Origin: Flavipsychrobacter sp964461535
GTDB lineage: Bacteria > Bacteroidota > Bacteroidia > Chitinophagales > Chitinophagaceae
Assembly: GCA_964461535.1 (NCBI GenBank)
Contig: CAYWUY010000001.1
Coordinates: forward strand, 1 to 64,000
DNA: 64,000 nucleotides
Direction of reading: 5' to 3'
The position numbers were made by a program, and so were the translations under genes. Below the pieces are notes generated by a model, which saw only the letters and a list, made by a program, of their open reading frames with translations, searched no databases and was not told the DNA's origin. Positions 26,749 to 35,003 of the stretch are shown here, in pieces. Position 1 is the first letter of the stretch; each line of letters begins with the position of its first letter.

Positions 26749-27285
26749 CTATTGTTTTACAAAGTTTGAGAACGTGTAAATTACAGCTGGAGCGTTAGGT
26801 GTAGACTCAGTTAAAGTAAGAGTTGCAATGCTACCATTTACAGAACCTGTACCTGTGTAGGTAAAGGTATCTACAACAGTGCTAGTTACATTGAATATTG
26901 AACCAGTAGAGCTAAAGTTAGATAACACTATTGGGAGTGTTACTACAGTAGCACCACTAGCAACTTCCCATCTTAAAGACATTTTAGTATAGTCTGTGGT
27001 ATCATTACCATAAGTGAAATACAACTTAGAACCTGTATATGTACCACCTAAATTATCAGTACCATTTCCTTTGTAGGTAAAAGCATATCCATTTCTGTAG
27101 ATAGTTTGGCAGTTGTCACCAGTTACACCACTAGGACATTTGCAAGTACCACCACTACAAGTACCACCATTAGAACAAACCACATCTTTACACTCATCTT
27201 TGCTACAAGATGCATTGTAGAATATTGTTCCGAATGAACCTAATGTTAAAGCTGCGCTTAGCGCTACAAGACGAAATGACTTCAT
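26749..27285 (-). CDS. Lipoprotein with an EGF-like cysteine module
   Basis: A 178-aa exported protein. The signal sequence ends at FYNASC, a plausible lipobox with Cys at about residue 27. Residues ~30-60 form an EGF-like unit (DVVCSNGGTCSGGTCKCPSG) with six cysteines in the C-x5-C-x4-C-x-C-x8-C style. The remaining ~115 residues look like a beta-rich domain with regularly spaced Thr/Ser/Val strands, as in other Bacteroidota cell-surface lipoproteins. Function unknown. Confidence 0.78.
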   Translation of the reverse strand: MKSFRLVALSAALTLGSFGTIFYNASCSKDECKDVVCSNGGTCSGGTCKCPSGVTGDNCQTIYRNGYAFTYKGNGTDNLGGTYTGSKLYFTYGNDTTDYTKMSLRWEVASGATVVTLPIVLSNFSSTGSIFNVTSTVVDTFTYTGTGSVNGSIATLTLTESTPNAPAVIYTFSNFVKQ

Positions 27286-27328
27286 AAGTATATAATTTAA
27301 TTTTTGTTATCTACTACAAATATTGCGC

Positions 27329-27360
27329 CAAAGATACGTCTTATGCTACATAGGCACAAA
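27329..27360 (-). promoter_or_regulatory. Promoter of the EGF-like lipoprotein gene (TTTG-N20-TATCTTTG)
   Basis: On the minus strand TTTG (27360-27357) and TATCTTTG (27336-27329), 20 bp apart; the ATG is 43 bases downstream at 27285. Confidence 0.65.
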
Positions 27361-27429
27361 GATTATTTGTCGAAAAGTTTTAAGTAGCAGCTGCACATTA
27401 TAAAAAATTAACATTTTATAAATAGCACT

Positions 27430-29286
27430 TTAATTTTCCATTGCAATCTTTAATTTGTTCTTACTACCCTTTATTTGCACACTCTCCGCAGGCAAATAAC
27501 GGTTATATTTTCTATACACTTTTTTAGGCTGTAGCTCACCATTTATATACAGTTCACCATCGCGTTTTTTAATACTGTAGGAGTGTTTTCTGTTTATTAG
27601 TCCCTCTTCTTCCATTTCATCAAGCATATGCTCTACCGAGTTGGCATCATCTGCAGCAGGCGGAGCAGGTGGGGCAGGTGGCATAGGCGGCTCTACCCTA
27701 CCAGACCTAGTCATATTAATATCCACCTCGGCCATAGCCCTTCTGGCTTCAGCCATAGCTCTTGCCACCTCTGCTTTACTAGCGCTTAACTCTGCAGATA
27801 TTCTGCTAGCTATTTTGTCTACATCTATCTCGTCCAGCTTATCTAGCTCTACCTCTATGTCTTTTCCTATTTTATCCCAGTCTATGTTTTTTATTGTTAC
27901 CGTAGCATTATTTAGCTCATCGCCCAGGTCTATACTATTTATTTGCTTTACGGTTACCCTTGCTTCTCTCTTAGTATTTTCTTTAATATCTGCTACTTCT
28001 TTTAATATCTTTTCAGCTTTGGCTGTATCTCCATTTACTGCTTTGTAAATAGTCTCTTTTAATTTATCAGATAATGGCTCGTCTCCGTAACTAACATACA
28101 CATGTACATTACTATCATCCTGCATGTTATTCTTAGTCTCCACATGTTGCTTACCATTACTATCTACAAACACTTTAGTGTAACTGTAAGTCATATTGCT
28201 TTTAGTAGCTGGTGTATTTTTAGATTCTTTTCTTGATTTTTGTGCAAACGTAGGACTAAACATTGCAGCAGTAAACATAGTGCCAACGGCCAATACTGAA
28301 ATGATAGCCGCATAGCTGTAACTTTTGTTGTTCCTTTTCATTTCCATGATTCTTTTAATTCTGTTTAACAATACATTTTTCTTACCGGCAGCACCCATTG
28401 CCAGTTGCGATACCGACCCTTTTGCAGTCTCCAGCATGGCCAGTGCTGTAGCATATTCTAATGGTCGTTCGGTTTGTGCTACTACTATATCGTCGCAGCA
28501 GTGCTCTCTTTCTTTCCTAACCATACGGCTTAGCAGCCATATGAAAGGATTAAAGAATAAGATGGTTTCTATTGTAGTTTGCACTAGGTTTAGCAGATAA
28601 TCATTTCTTTTTATATGCGCTAATTCGTGCAGTAGTATAGCTTCTAGTTGCTGGGCAGATAGCTTTGCTAAAGTAGCAGCGGGCAATAGTATTATTGGCT
28701 TTACAAAGCCTATCATTGTAGGTACGTCTACCTTAGCTGAAATAAATATTTTTACAGACTTAGATATATGTAACTGCTCTGCCAGCTCATGAGTAAGTTG
28801 CTCTATATGCTCACCTACAGACTGTAGTGCTTGTGTGCGCAAGTGGGATATATATCTCATATTTATACCCAACCTTAGTATCATAAACAGTAGCCCTACT
28901 AAATAGGCTATGCTCAGCATAGGGAAGAACTGCTGTACTTTACTTATGCTAAAGTAATTTACTTCGCCTTCTGCAGCAGTTGCATGCACTACAAGAGGCG
29001 TCATTGCAACATCTCTAGCACCTGTAGTTGTGCTGTTAGAAGTAATGTATACTACAGTACCTTTAAGATCTGTGTATGACGCATACCAGGTATACATAAA
29101 CCAAGCTGCCACAAACAATATAGCCGCATATGCTACATTGTGTTTCTGTCTTGCATCGGCATTAGGGTAGGCTTTAAATACTACATATACTATACCATAT
29201 AGCAGTAGCCCCTGTAATAGCGACACTAATAAACTCCATGCCAACGATTGTCCTAGTAGAGATAAAGAAGTAAGCCAAGCGGTCAT
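27430..29286 (-). CDS. BlaR1/MecR1-type membrane metallopeptidase (M56) without a penicillin-binding domain
   Basis: A 618-aa signalling protease. N-terminal membrane helices (about residues 10-30, 48-66, 112-130) precede the M56 zinc site HELAHIKRNDY near residue 217 and the downstream NPFIWLLSRMVRKEREHCCDD; a further helix lies near 315. The ~280-residue tail has no SxxK/SxN/KTG penicillin-binding motifs. It holds instead a Lys/Asp-rich region, a probable coiled coil (ISAELSASKAEVARAMAEAR), a Pro/Ala hinge (EPPMPPAPPAPP) and a basic C-terminus. It starts 39 bp after the BlaI-type gene. Likely it cleaves that repressor on an unknown envelope signal. Confidence 0.85.
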   Translation of the reverse strand: MTAWLTSLSLLGQSLAWSLLVSLLQGLLLYGIVYVVFKAYPNADARQKHNVAYAAILFVAAWFMYTWYASYTDLKGTVVYITSNSTTTGARDVAMTPLVVHATAAEGEVNYFSISKVQQFFPMLSIAYLVGLLFMILRLGINMRYISHLRTQALQSVGEHIEQLTHELAEQLHISKSVKIFISAKVDVPTMIGFVKPIILLPAATLAKLSAQQLEAILLHELAHIKRNDYLLNLVQTTIETILFFNPFIWLLSRMVRKEREHCCDDIVVAQTERPLEYATALAMLETAKGSVSQLAMGAAGKKNVLLNRIKRIMEMKRNNKSYSYAAIISVLAVGTMFTAAMFSPTFAQKSRKESKNTPATKSNMTYSYTKVFVDSNGKQHVETKNNMQDDSNVHVYVSYGDEPLSDKLKETIYKAVNGDTAKAEKILKEVADIKENTKREARVTVKQINSIDLGDELNNATVTIKNIDWDKIGKDIEVELDKLDEIDVDKIASRISAELSASKAEVARAMAEARRAMAEVDINMTRSGRVEPPMPPAPPAPPAADDANSVEHMLDEMEEEGLINRKHSYSIKKRDGELYINGELQPKKVYRKYNRYLPAESVQIKGSKNKLKIAMEN

Positions 29287-29325
29287 GATCAGTAGATTTT
29301 AGTAGTTAGGTAAATTGGTTTAGTG

Positions 29326-29709
29326 TTATTTTCCTTTTTGTTTCTCCATGGTTTGCAAAAACTGCATTATTTCTTCCAACTCTTTAGGGGTGGTACTTGC
29401 ATTACCTAAGGCTTGCATCACCAGTTTAGATGCCGAACCATTGAACACATTATCTATCAAACGCTTTACAATTTGTCCCTTTGTATCTTCTTGCGATACC
29501 AAGGCTGCATAGATGTGACTTTTACCGGCCGCATCTCTACTCAGTAAATTTTTATCGTGCATTATCTGCATCAACTTTAGCGTAGTAGTATAGCCTGAAT
29601 CTTTGGTAAGAGCTAGTACATCGTGCACCTCTCTTACGGTGCTAGGTCCTTTTTCCCATAGCACATTCAGTATTTCTAATTCACTTTCTGTAGGTTTTAC
29701 CGGAGTCAT
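29326..29709 (-). CDS. BlaI/MecI/CopY-family repressor
   Basis: I start it at the ATG at 29709 (MTPVKPTESELEILNVLWEK), the standard BlaI beginning; the frame is open for another 46 codons upstream, but those would cover the promoter and operators. About 127 aa: winged helix (residues ~8-75, TVREVHDVLALTKDSGYTTTLKLMQIM) followed by the helical dimerisation region where M56 proteases cut in BlaI (around LVSQEDTKGQIVKRLID). Two identical 16-bp palindromes lie upstream, consistent with tight autoregulation. Operon with the M56 gene. Confidence 0.92.
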   Translation of the reverse strand: MTPVKPTESELEILNVLWEKGPSTVREVHDVLALTKDSGYTTTLKLMQIMHDKNLLSRDAAGKSHIYAALVSQEDTKGQIVKRLIDNVFNGSASKLVMQALGNASTTPKELEEIMQFLQTMEKQKGK

Positions 29710-29718
29710 ATTTCTGAT

Positions 29719-29734
29719 TACGAATATTTTCGTA
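29719..29734. promoter_or_regulatory. BlaI-type operator, copy 1 (TACGAATATTTTCGTA)
   Basis: 16-bp dyad (TACGAA/TTCGTA) starting 10 bp upstream of the repressor's ATG, downstream of the -7 element. Confidence 0.75.
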
Positions 29735-29736
29735 GA

Positions 29737-29744
29737 CAAACCTA
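29737..29744 (-). promoter_or_regulatory. Promoter -7 element (TAGGTTTG) of the BlaI-M56 operon
   Basis: Exact TAnnTTTG on the minus strand, lying between and slightly overlapping the two operator copies, so repressor on either copy would cover it. Confidence 0.6.
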
Positions 29745-29758
29745 CGAATATTTTCGTA
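29743..29758. promoter_or_regulatory. BlaI-type operator, copy 2 (TACGAATATTTTCGTA)
   Basis: Identical in sequence to copy 1, with centres 24 bp apart (eight bases between copies). Confidence 0.75.
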
Positions 29759-29812
29759 ATGAAAAATTTAAAACTACTGTTTAGATTATTTTTAACAGTT
29801 TGGGGGATATCA

Positions 29813-29852
29813 TTAAAAAATAAGTGCAACCCGTTTGCAGGTTGCACTTATT
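29813..29852 (-). terminator. Terminator after clpC
   Basis: Perfect 13-bp stem AATAAGTGCAACC (29819-29831)/GGTTGCACTTATT (29840-29852), followed on the minus strand by a T-run. Confidence 0.92.
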
Positions 29853-29878
29853 GTATAATCTTACTTTCTAGCTTTTTA

Positions 29879-32428
29879 TTATGAAACTTCGCCGGTTGGC
29901 TCTGCAGCTACTGTAGCAGAAGAATCAATCATAAATACTATTTTCTTCTCTGTTTCGCTATAGTCGGCAGTTACTTTATCGCCGGCTTTAATTCTATGGT
30001 TGAGTATTTCTTCTGCCAATGGATCTTCCAGATATTTCTGTATAGCCCTATGTAGCGGACGAGCACCAAACTCATGATCGTAGCCCTTCTCTGATATGAA
30101 TTTCTTAGCTTCAGCAGAAAGCTCCATAGTAAACCCAAGAGTATTTAAGCGCTTCATCACATCCTTCATTATAATCTCTATAATTTGGCTGATGTGTGAT
30201 TCTTCAAGTGCATTGAAAATGATTACATCATCAATACGGTTTAAGAACTCCGGAGAGAAAGTACGCTTTAATGCCTTTTCTATCACACCTTTACTGCTTT
30301 CCTCGCTAGTAGATGTTTTAGCTGCTGTAGCAAAGCCTACTCCTGTACCAAAGTCTTTCAACTGACGAACACCAATATTAGACGTCATGATGATTAAAGT
30401 ATTCTTAAAGTCTACTTTTCTTCCTAAGCCGTCGGTAAGTTGTCCATCGTCAAGCACTTGTAGCAATATATTAAAGATGTCAGGATGTGCCTTCTCTATC
30501 TCGTCAAGCAATACTACAGAGTATGGTTTACGTCTTACTTTTTCAGTAAGCTGTCCACCCTCTTCATAGCCCACATATCCCGGAGGCGCACCTATCAACC
30601 TGCTAAGCGAGAATTTTTCCATATACTCACTCATATCTACACGTATCAAAGCGTCTTCGCTATCAAACATGTGTCTTGCTAATGCTCTGGCAAGTTCGGT
30701 TTTACCTACGCCTGTAGGTCCCAAGAATATGAATGAACCAATAGGCTTACGAGGATCCTTCAAACCTACACGATTACGCTGTATAGATTTCACTACTTTA
30801 CCAATTGCCTCATCTTGACCCACAACTACACCTTTAAGGTCATCTCCCATTCTGCGTAGTTTATCGCTTTCAGCTTCTACCATACGCATCACAGGTATAC
30901 CTGTCATCATATGTATCACTTCAGCAATAGCCTCTTCATTTATTGGGAAACGCTTATGTTTGGCTTCTTCCTCCCAGTCAGCTTTTGCTTTTTCTAGCTC
31001 TTCACCTAAGCGCTTTTCTTTATCGCGCAAGGCAGCAGCCTCTTCAAAACGCTGGCTTTTTACTACTTTATTTTTCTCTTGCTTTATTTCCTCTATTTTC
31101 TTCTCTAACTCAAGGATATTTTCAGGAACATTGATGTTTTTCAAATGCACTCTAGCACCCGATTCGTCTAGCACATCTATAGCTTTATCAGGCAATAGTC
31201 TATCTGTCATGTATCGGTCGCTCAACTTCACACAAGCTTCAATAGCCTCTTGATCATACACCACATTGTGGAAGTCTTCGTACTTAGACTTGATGTTATT
31301 TAAGATAGTGATAGTATCCTCAACACTAGGTGGCTCTATCAATACTTTTTGGAAACGACGATCCAATGCACCATCTTTTTCAATGTACATTCTGTATTCA
31401 TCAAGCGTAGATGCGCCTATGCATTGCAGATCTCCTCTAGCCAATGCCGGCTTAAAGATGTTAGAAGCATCTAAAGAACCAGAAGCACCACCGGCACCTA
31501 CTATAGTATGAATCTCATCTATAAACAGGATAACGTCACGGTTTTTCTCTAGTTCATTCATAATGGCCTTCATGCGCTCTTCAAACTGACCACGATATTT
31601 AGTACCCGCTACCAAAGCAGCTAAGTCTAAACTAATCACACGTTTGTCAAACAGCACTCGAGACACTTTGCGTTGCACTATGCGCAATGCCAAGCCTTCT
31701 ACTATTGCAGTTTTACCCACACCCGGCTCGCCTATCAATATTGGGTTGTTTTTCTTACGGCGAGATAAGATTTGAGATACACGCTCAATCTCATCTTCAC
31801 GACCCACTATAGGATCTAAAGTACCCATTTCAGCCAGCTTGGTTATATCTCTACCAAAGTTGTCTAATACCGGTGTTTTAGACTTAGTGGCACCAGGCGT
31901 AGTTTGCTTACGCTGCTGGTATTGTCTACGTTCTTCATCGTCTTCAAAATCATCTGAACCCGAATCTCCATAGTCAGCAGTTGGCGCATTACCCTGTAGT
32001 ATGCTTAGCTCGTTTTTAAAGCGGTCGTAGTCAACATCATAATTGCCTAAGATTTGTGTAGCCACATTCTCTTTATTTTTCAATATAGACAACATCAAAT
32101 GTTCTGTTTCTACGGTAGGGCTTTTTAGCGATTTAGCCTCTAGTACCGTAATACGAATCACTTTTTCGGCTTGTTTGGTTAGTGGTAAACTATTGATGTT
32201 AGCCAAGGGCTTATTGCTTTTATCTTTTATAGCATTTTCAAGCTCTTTGCGTAGTTCAAACAAATCTACCTGCATAGTTTGCAGCACTCTTAAAGCCATA
32301 CCATCACCTTCCCTGATAAGGCCGAGCAACAGATGCTCTGTGCCAATAAAATCATTCCCTAACCTCAGCGCTTCTTCCCGACTGTAAGAAATGATTTCTT
32401 TTACTTTTGGTGAGAAATTGGAATCCAT
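29879..32428 (-). CDS. clpC: ClpC-type AAA+ unfoldase of the ClpCP protease
   Basis: An 849-aa Hsp100 unfoldase that feeds proteins to ClpP. Residues ~1-150 contain the two Clp N repeats (SPKVKEIISYSREEA, EHLLLGLIREGDG). AAA module 1 has GEPGVGKT and VILFIDEIHTIVGAG. A UVR/coiled-coil linker follows (ELEKKIEEIKQEKNKVVKSQ), short as in ClpC rather than the long ClpB middle domain. AAA module 2 has GPTGVGKT, VVLLDEIEKAHPD and the Clp C-terminal domain (YDHEFGARPLHRAIQ). Loop residues for ClpP docking are expected but I did not locate them with certainty. Single gene with its own terminator. Confidence 0.95.
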   Translation of the reverse strand: MDSNFSPKVKEIISYSREEALRLGNDFIGTEHLLLGLIREGDGMALRVLQTMQVDLFELRKELENAIKDKSNKPLANINSLPLTKQAEKVIRITVLEAKSLKSPTVETEHLMLSILKNKENVATQILGNYDVDYDRFKNELSILQGNAPTADYGDSGSDDFEDDEERRQYQQRKQTTPGATKSKTPVLDNFGRDITKLAEMGTLDPIVGREDEIERVSQILSRRKKNNPILIGEPGVGKTAIVEGLALRIVQRKVSRVLFDKRVISLDLAALVAGTKYRGQFEERMKAIMNELEKNRDVILFIDEIHTIVGAGGASGSLDASNIFKPALARGDLQCIGASTLDEYRMYIEKDGALDRRFQKVLIEPPSVEDTITILNNIKSKYEDFHNVVYDQEAIEACVKLSDRYMTDRLLPDKAIDVLDESGARVHLKNINVPENILELEKKIEEIKQEKNKVVKSQRFEEAAALRDKEKRLGEELEKAKADWEEEAKHKRFPINEEAIAEVIHMMTGIPVMRMVEAESDKLRRMGDDLKGVVVGQDEAIGKVVKSIQRNRVGLKDPRKPIGSFIFLGPTGVGKTELARALARHMFDSEDALIRVDMSEYMEKFSLSRLIGAPPGYVGYEEGGQLTEKVRRKPYSVVLLDEIEKAHPDIFNILLQVLDDGQLTDGLGRKVDFKNTLIIMTSNIGVRQLKDFGTGVGFATAAKTSTSEESSKGVIEKALKRTFSPEFLNRIDDVIIFNALEESHISQIIEIIMKDVMKRLNTLGFTMELSAEAKKFISEKGYDHEFGARPLHRAIQKYLEDPLAEEILNHRIKAGDKVTADYSETEKKIVFMIDSSATVAAEPTGEVS

Positions 32429-32543
32429 TATTATCTCCCTCTTTTTTAATTAAAATTAAGTAATAAAACACGATAATGAAATAGGGCTTTTTTATAATGC
32501 TATTTGCAAATGTTGCAAGTTTATAGCCTGTATTTCAGCTTAT

Positions 32544-32551
32544 TATGTTTG
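32544..32551 (+). promoter_or_regulatory. Promoter -7 element (TATGTTTG) of the STAS gene
   Basis: Exact TAnnTTTG, 43 bases before the ATG at 32595. Confidence 0.45.
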
Positions 32552-32594
32552 TAAGAACTAGAATGACTATTTTTATAAACTTAAAGAACAATTT

Positions 32595-32972
32595 ATGCAG
32601 TTCAAAATTGATACCAAAGATTCTTACACGCTCATTACCTTATCAGAAAACGTACTTAATGTAAAATTGGCAGAAATTCTTGCCCAAGAATGTATAAATA
32701 TAAGGCAAAACGGCAGAGCTAACATCATAATTGATTTAAGTAGTGTCTCTACTATAGAGACGGATGCCATAGATCAAATGTTGGTAATGCATGAAGAAAG
32801 CTACAGTAATGATGATTCTCTGGTATTTACAGGAATACATCCTTCGCTATTAGCCGGATTTAAAGAAAAGGAAGCAGATATGATTTTGAACATTGCCCCT
32901 AAGCTAATAGAGGCAATTGATATAGTGAATATGGAAATACTAGAAAGAGACCTAATGAACGAAGAGGATTAG
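32595..32972 (+). CDS. STAS-domain protein (anti-sigma-factor-antagonist-like)
   Basis: A 125-aa protein with one STAS domain, residues ~1-100. The core strand-turn reads IIIDLSSVSTIETDAIDQML and aligns with the SpoIIAA segment DLS-x-V-x-F-M-D-S-S-G-L. At the position of the phosphorylated Ser there is Asp57, preceded by Thr56, so regulation by a canonical serine kinase is doubtful. No anti-sigma kinase or phosphatase is nearby. The stop overlaps that of the convergent Nudix gene by 4 bp. Confidence 0.75.
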   Translation: MQFKIDTKDSYTLITLSENVLNVKLAEILAQECINIRQNGRANIIIDLSSVSTIETDAIDQMLVMHEESYSNDDSLVFTGIHPSLLAGFKEKEADMILNIAPKLIEAIDIVNMEILERDLMNEED

Positions 32973-33601
32973 TTTAAAGTACCAACTATTGCTTCTAACT
33001 CGGATAATATCATGGCTGTTGCGCCCCATATTATAGTTCCATCTTCTAGTTTGTAAGCATTTACTTTACGCAATACTCCAGGCACTGCTGGAGAGGTTAC
33101 ATCTGTTTGTATCTTTCTTTCTGGATGAAATAATGTAGGTATAGGCACTTCTAATACATAAGAAACCTCAGAACGACTAAGCTCTAAGTGCGGTCTTTGT
33201 GGTAAAAAACCTAAATATGGCTGCACATTAAAGTTGCTCACAGGTATGTACAGAGGCGTTAGTGCACCCACCACATCTACTGTATGTGGCAATACGCCAA
33301 CTTCTTCATAAGCCTCTCTTAGCGCAGTTACCTTTAGGTCGCCATCTTCTATTTCGTACCTGCCACCAGGAAAACTCACTTGCCCACTATGTGCCCCTTT
33401 ATCTTCCATCCTCTTCATTAGCAATATATGTAGGGCTGTTTCTACAGGATATAATAAGCACAATACAGCACTTTGCTTAGCAGTAGGGGGTATTTGTGGT
33501 GGCATATCTATTACCCTGCCCATCATGCGTTTCTGCGCATCAAAACCCGGCAAACCTTTACTGTAATTCTCTCTTATTATATTAAACCATTGCTGTTCCA
33601 T
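32969..33601 (-). CDS. CoA pyrophosphatase-type Nudix hydrolase
   Basis: I start it at the ATG at 33601 (MEQQWFNIIRENY); a TTG three codons upstream would lie inside the promoter -7 box. About 210 aa. The Nudix box is GGRYEIEDGDLKVTALREAY followed by EEVGV, fitting GX5EX7REUXEEXGU. Immediately before it, LLMKRMEDKGAHSGQVSFPGG matches the UPF0035/CoA-specific motif, so the likely reaction is cleavage of CoA to 3',5'-ADP and 4'-phosphopantetheine. Convergent with the STAS gene. Confidence 0.88.
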   Translation of the reverse strand: MEQQWFNIIRENYSKGLPGFDAQKRMMGRVIDMPPQIPPTAKQSAVLCLLYPVETALHILLMKRMEDKGAHSGQVSFPGGRYEIEDGDLKVTALREAYEEVGVLPHTVDVVGALTPLYIPVSNFNVQPYLGFLPQRPHLELSRSEVSYVLEVPIPTLFHPERKIQTDVTSPAVPGVLRKVNAYKLEDGTIIWGATAMILSELEAIVGTLN

Positions 33602-33607
33602 TCCATA

Positions 33608-33615
33608 CAAAGTTA
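33608..33615 (-). promoter_or_regulatory. Promoter -7 element (TAACTTTG) of the Nudix gene
   Basis: Exact TAnnTTTG on the minus strand, six bases before the chosen ATG: leaderless-like, and it excludes the upstream TTG as start. Confidence 0.5.
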
Positions 33616-33635
33616 CATATAGTGAGTGTATAGCT

Positions 33636-34349
33636 CTATTTTGCGTCTTTATGTGCCAATTTGCTCCATCTATCTTGTAGCTGCTCCATCACATCTATCT
33701 GCAATTGAAAAATCTCCATCATATTCTTAGTTTGGTGGGTCAGTAAATGATCTATCTTCTCATGCAGCAACCTTACCTCGGTTTCAGCTTTCAGGTTCAC
33801 CTTGTAGTCATATTCACTCCTTTTCCTATCTTTTTCAGCTTGCCTATTTTGGCTCATCATTATTATAGGAGCTTGTACAGCTGCCAAGCACGACAACACT
33901 AAATTGAGCAAAATAAAGGGATAGGGATCAAATCCTTTATTACCTAAAAACCAAGCATTTATCAACATCCATACTACCAATACCATAAAGAAGATGATTA
34001 TAAATGGCCAGCTACCACCAAATTCTGCTATTTTATCTGCTAATCTATCACCAAACGATAACTTTTCTTGCTCAGTATCATCTAGCAAAGGTTGTAAAGT
34101 CTGGTCTTTAGCAAATTTTTGTTGTACTCTGTTTGTCAATTGCAGATGTTCTTTAGCTTCTGTAGCAGTCATGTCTGCTATATAGCTTCTAAATAGGGTG
34201 CTTAATGCTGCATAAGAAACAAATACAGCCTCGCCACCTACTTTATACGTAGCACTAAGATATTGCTGAACTGATGGACGTAAATCATTCCATAAAATAC
34301 CCTCACCTTCCGGATATTCTCCACCGTTTACTATACATTTATATACCAT
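33636..34349 (-). CDS. DUF1003-family membrane protein
   Basis: A 237-aa protein. The DUF1003 region (about residues 95-185) starts with FGDRLADKIAEFGGSWPFII and has two membrane helices (about 113-132 and 147-165, the latter ending AAVQAPIIMMSQNRQ, a family hallmark). The C-terminal ~55 residues are a probable coiled coil (ETEVRLLHEKIDHLL). The N-terminal ~90 residues include a soluble segment, WNDLRPSVQQYL. The biochemical role of DUF1003 is unknown. Divergent from the exosortase-like gene. Confidence 0.85.
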   Translation of the reverse strand: MVYKCIVNGGEYPEGEGILWNDLRPSVQQYLSATYKVGGEAVFVSYAALSTLFRSYIADMTATEAKEHLQLTNRVQQKFAKDQTLQPLLDDTEQEKLSFGDRLADKIAEFGGSWPFIIIFFMVLVVWMLINAWFLGNKGFDPYPFILLNLVLSCLAAVQAPIIMMSQNRQAEKDRKRSEYDYKVNLKAETEVRLLHEKIDHLLTHQTKNMMEIFQLQIDVMEQLQDRWSKLAHKDAK

Positions 34350-34423
34350 AAAATGTTTTGTAACTATAAATTTAGACGTTTTAACCTAGCTAAATTAAGT
34401 AGACTAAGAATGTAGCTATTGTT

Positions 34424-34431
34424 TAACTTTG
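34424..34431 (+). promoter_or_regulatory. Promoter -7 element (TAACTTTG) of the exosortase pair
   Basis: Exact TAnnTTTG, 26 bases before the ATG at 34458. No clear -33. Confidence 0.5.
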
Positions 34432-34457
34432 ACCTAGGATAATGCGGACTAGCATTT

Positions 34458-35003
34458 ATGACTATAAAAGAACTATATAACAACATCCCGAACTTGGTAA
34501 GAAGCTTTCTTATCAAAGCACTTGTTATATTGGTAGTATGGAAGCTGTTATATGGATTTGTATTAGAGCCGGCTCGCATACCTGATAAGTTTTTGGTAAA
34601 CATTACCGGTTATTCTACCCAAATACTGCTATCATTCTTTTATAAAAATGTAAGTGTAGACTATATTACTTCCAACGACATACAATCTGCTATAGTAAAT
34701 ATTGACGGTAGAAAGGTAATAGGTATTGCTGACCCCTGTAATGGTTTAGATGTTTATGTACTTTTCTTGTCTTTTCTATATTGTTTTCCGGGTAGCTGGA
34801 AGAAACGTGGCTTATACGTACTTACAGGCCTACCCTACATCTATATAATCAATACTATAAGATGTGGCCTAATAGCGTGGCTAAACATATCGCATAAGGG
34901 ATGGGTAGACATCAGCCACCACTACCTATTTACAGCAGCAGTATACATACTAGTATTCTTAGTGTGGATGCGCTACACAAAAAACACTGTGGTGCATGAA
35001 TAA
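34458..35003 (+). CDS. Compact exosortase/archaeosortase-family membrane transpeptidase
   Basis: A 181-aa multi-pass membrane protein with the three exosortase catalytic signatures: Cys94 in ADPCNGLDVY, Arg135 in INTIRCGL, and His154/155 in DISHHYLF. It has about five hydrophobic segments (around residues 18-35, 47-63, 98-113, 118-136 and 156-173). It is shorter than Gram-negative EpsH-type exosortases and similar in size to stand-alone Bacteroidota forms such as XrtF/XrtX. Exosortases process C-terminal sorting signals of surface proteins. No protein with an obvious tripartite (motif-TM-basic) C-terminus is encoded in the window. The next gene overlaps its end by 8 bp. Confidence 0.82.
   Translation: MTIKELYNNIPNLVRSFLIKALVILVVWKLLYGFVLEPARIPDKFLVNITGYSTQILLSFFYKNVSVDYITSNDIQSAIVNIDGRKVIGIADPCNGLDVYVLFLSFLYCFPGSWKKRGLYVLTGLPYIYIINTIRCGLIAWLNISHKGWVDISHHYLFTAAVYILVFLVWMRYTKNTVVHE

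Noticed and set aside
27398..27421. TTATAAAA/TTTTATAA inverted repeat after the M56 gene
   Set aside because: The stem is purely A/T in an A/T-rich stretch, so it is easily produced by chance and would be a weak terminator.
29710..29847. 46-residue N-terminal extension of the BlaI-type repressor
   Set aside because: It would be encoded across the promoter and both operators; MTPVKPTESELE at 29709 is the family start.
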